Shown here piece after piece: positions 13,109 through 13,975 of a DNA stretch of 13,975 bases. Below the pieces are notes generated by a model. The model worked only from the letters and a program-made list of their open reading frames with translations, was not told where the DNA came from and did not search any database. Source of the DNA: an uncultured Oscillospiraceae bacterium. Its GTDB lineage: Bacteria; Bacillota; Clostridia; Oscillospirales; Ruminococcaceae. Each line of letters opens with the position of its first letter. Within the stretch, counting starts at the first letter, position 1. The position numbers and the translations under genes were made by a program. The stretch is taken from assembly GCA_902490585.1 (NCBI GenBank), contig CABUEI010000048.1:1-13975 (forward strand). The letters are read 5' to 3'.

Positions 13109-13152
13109 TGTCCTTTCCGCATAGTTTTTGTACATCTTATGCGAAAAGGACA
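13109..13152 (-). promoter_or_regulatory. RBS-sequestering hairpin upstream of the carboxypeptidase
   Basis: In the leftward mRNA TGTCCTTTTCGCATA (13138-13152) pairs with TATGCGGAAAGGACA (13109-13123): 15 consecutive pairs, one of them G-U, around a 14-nt loop. The 3' arm contains the whole Shine-Dalgarno sequence GGAAAGGA, 7 nt before the ATG at 13103, and the 5' arm supplies a complementary anti-Shine-Dalgarno. The structure begins 10 nt after the gerW stop codon and has no U-run, so it is not a terminator. A ribosome finishing gerW could open the 5' arm, giving translational coupling. Confidence 0.8.
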
Positions 13153-13162
13153 TACGATATTA

Positions 13163-13570
13163 TCAGTTTTCGTCTGTAGCTTCTTCTGCTTCCTCGTTAT
13201 CCTTTGAGAAGATAGCCTTTACCTTTGAGATAAGATCGGGAACACCGCTGATGATACCCTCAAGCGAACCGCCGCCGTTTGAGCCGAGTTCTAGCATCTT
13301 TACATCACCGTCACGCTGTACAACAATGAATGCCTGAGGATTGATCGTAATACCTGCGCCGCTGCCGCCTGCAAATACTTCCTTGGGAGCTTTTGTGGGC
13401 AGGTCCGAACCGCCTGCAACAAAGCCGAAGCTTACCTTAGATACGGGAATTATTATTGTTCCGTCGGGTGAAGTGATAGGATCGCCTATTATAGTGTTTA
13501 CGTCAACAAGCTCTCTTATCTTCTCCATAGAAGTGTCCATAAGTCCGTTGATTGGATGCTGTTCTGCCAT
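13163..13570 (-). CDS. gerW: GerW (YtfJ) family sporulation protein
   Basis: A 135-residue protein matching the GerW/YtfJ family: NGLMDTSMEKIRELVDVNTIIGDPI, then TIIIPVSKVSFGFVAGGSD, a GGSGAGITINPQAF stretch and a charged, acidic tail (EEAEEATDEN). In Bacillus the protein is made in the forespore and affects spore cortex lysis during germination; whether this organism sporulates cannot be read from the window. It lies 21 bp after the DUF2953 gene and 59 bp before the carboxypeptidase gene, with an AAAGGA site 9 bp before ATG. A small hairpin with GTAA loop spans the upstream stop codon (13586-13601). Confidence 0.93.
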   Translation of the reverse strand: MAEQHPINGLMDTSMEKIRELVDVNTIIGDPITSPDGTIIIPVSKVSFGFVAGGSDLPTKAPKEVFAGGSGAGITINPQAFIVVQRDGDVKMLELGSNGGGSLEGIISGVPDLISKVKAIFSKDNEEAEEATDEN

Positions 13571-13591
13571 TTTGATATCCTTTCCGAAAGC

Positions 13592-13975
13592 TTACGCTTT
13601 CTCTGCGCCGGGCTTTGCTTTACTGTCAGCCGTTGCAGTATTATTTACATTCTTTGAATTTATCTTTAAATATAATTTTGCTATTCTGAATAACAGCCAT
13701 AAGGCACAGCCGATAGCCGTTCCGAGTCTGAGTTTTACTTTGCATGAAAGCTCATATTCCGTTTTCCCCGATGTGAAGTCGGCGGTTATATCTATCTTTT
13801 TGACATCAAGCTTTACGGCATTGTAAAGTACCGCAACAGCTGTGTGGACAAGCCAGTTTATCTTACCGTAGTTCATAGCCGCCTGTGCCGCATCTTCACC
13901 GCTCGCTGTTACAAACAGATAAAAGTTGTTGACACGGATATGGCTTATAAGCCTCTTTATAGGTTTTGACGCAGA
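13592..13975 (-). CDS. DUF2953-domain protein (5' end beyond window)
   Basis: The reading frame is open to the right edge, so the N-terminus is missing; 127 residues are visible. The visible part has IRVNNFYLFVTASGEDAAQAAMNYG, the hallmark of DUF2953 (B. subtilis YtfI type), then paired beta-strand segments, one hydrophobic helix (LGTAIGCALWLLF) and a basic tail. The ATG at 13876 is internal. The protein is probably membrane-anchored, and its function is unknown. DUF2953 genes regularly precede gerW, as here (21 bp). Confidence 0.88.
   Translation of the reverse strand, partial: SASKPIKRLISHIRVNNFYLFVTASGEDAAQAAMNYGKINWLVHTAVAVLYNAVKLDVKKIDITADFTSGKTEYELSCKVKLRLGTAIGCALWLLFRIAKLYLKINSKNVNNTATADSKAKPGAEKA

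Noticed and set aside
13341..13826. 161-codon open frame on the + strand opposite gerW and DUF2953
   Set aside because: Antisense shadow of two recognisable genes; no start signals.

Overview
The window looks like a chromosomal segment from an anaerobic, low-to-moderate GC Clostridia bacterium, most likely an Oscillospiraceae/Ruminococcaceae gut or rumen species. The grounds are a soluble biotin-dependent transcarboxylase-like gene set, the GerW (YtfJ)/DUF2953 sporulation pair next to a DacB/DacF-type carboxypeptidase and RluB, a CD1247-type zinc-ribbon protein beside EF-P, AAAGGA/GGAGG ribosome sites throughout, and a surface protein with a Pro-Asp-Thr-Glu-Ala linker. I see no mobile element, CRISPR array, rRNA or tRNA. 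Almost all genes read leftward; the one rightward gene encodes the surface protein.

Layout from left to right. Positions 1-155 hold no complete gene. They carry a perfect-consensus leftward promoter, hairpins and a 16-bp palindrome, so something beyond the left edge is probably transcribed from here. Next is a tightly packed leftward operon, birA > CLC antiporter > aldo/keto reductase (3433 to 156, gaps of 2 and 12 bp), preceded by a BirA-operator-like inverted repeat. Then come mrp with its own promoter and terminator, and efp followed by a CD1247-like acidic zinc-ribbon gene. A 445-bp AT-rich divergent spacer separates efp from the rightward surface-protein gene. Two facing terminators divide that gene from a leftward RNHCP-domain gene.

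From 10662 down to 7473 lies a three-gene carboxyltransferase operon: a divergent 12S-like acyl-CoA carboxyltransferase, a biotin carrier (1.3S-like) and a 5S-like pyruvate/oxaloacetate carboxyltransferase. No membrane decarboxylase subunit is present in the window. The right end is a leftward cluster running DUF2953 (cut by the window edge) > gerW > D-Ala-D-Ala carboxypeptidase > rluB > small GNAT-like gene, an order known from Clostridia.

Functional links: BirA would biotinylate the carrier protein of the transcarboxylase-like complex. The most unusual regulatory observations are a 15-bp hairpin that completely pairs the Shine-Dalgarno sequence of the carboxypeptidase gene, the BirA-like operator in front of birA, an inverted repeat inside the spacer of the carboxyltransferase promoter, and the strong promoter with a hairpin at its very start at the left edge. 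The most unusual proteins are the divergent carboxyltransferase subunit, the CLC-F-like antiporter in an operon with birA, the Asp/Cys/His-rich zinc-ribbon protein and the surface protein with a non-standard sorting motif. I found no clearly new multi-gene defence or mobile system.
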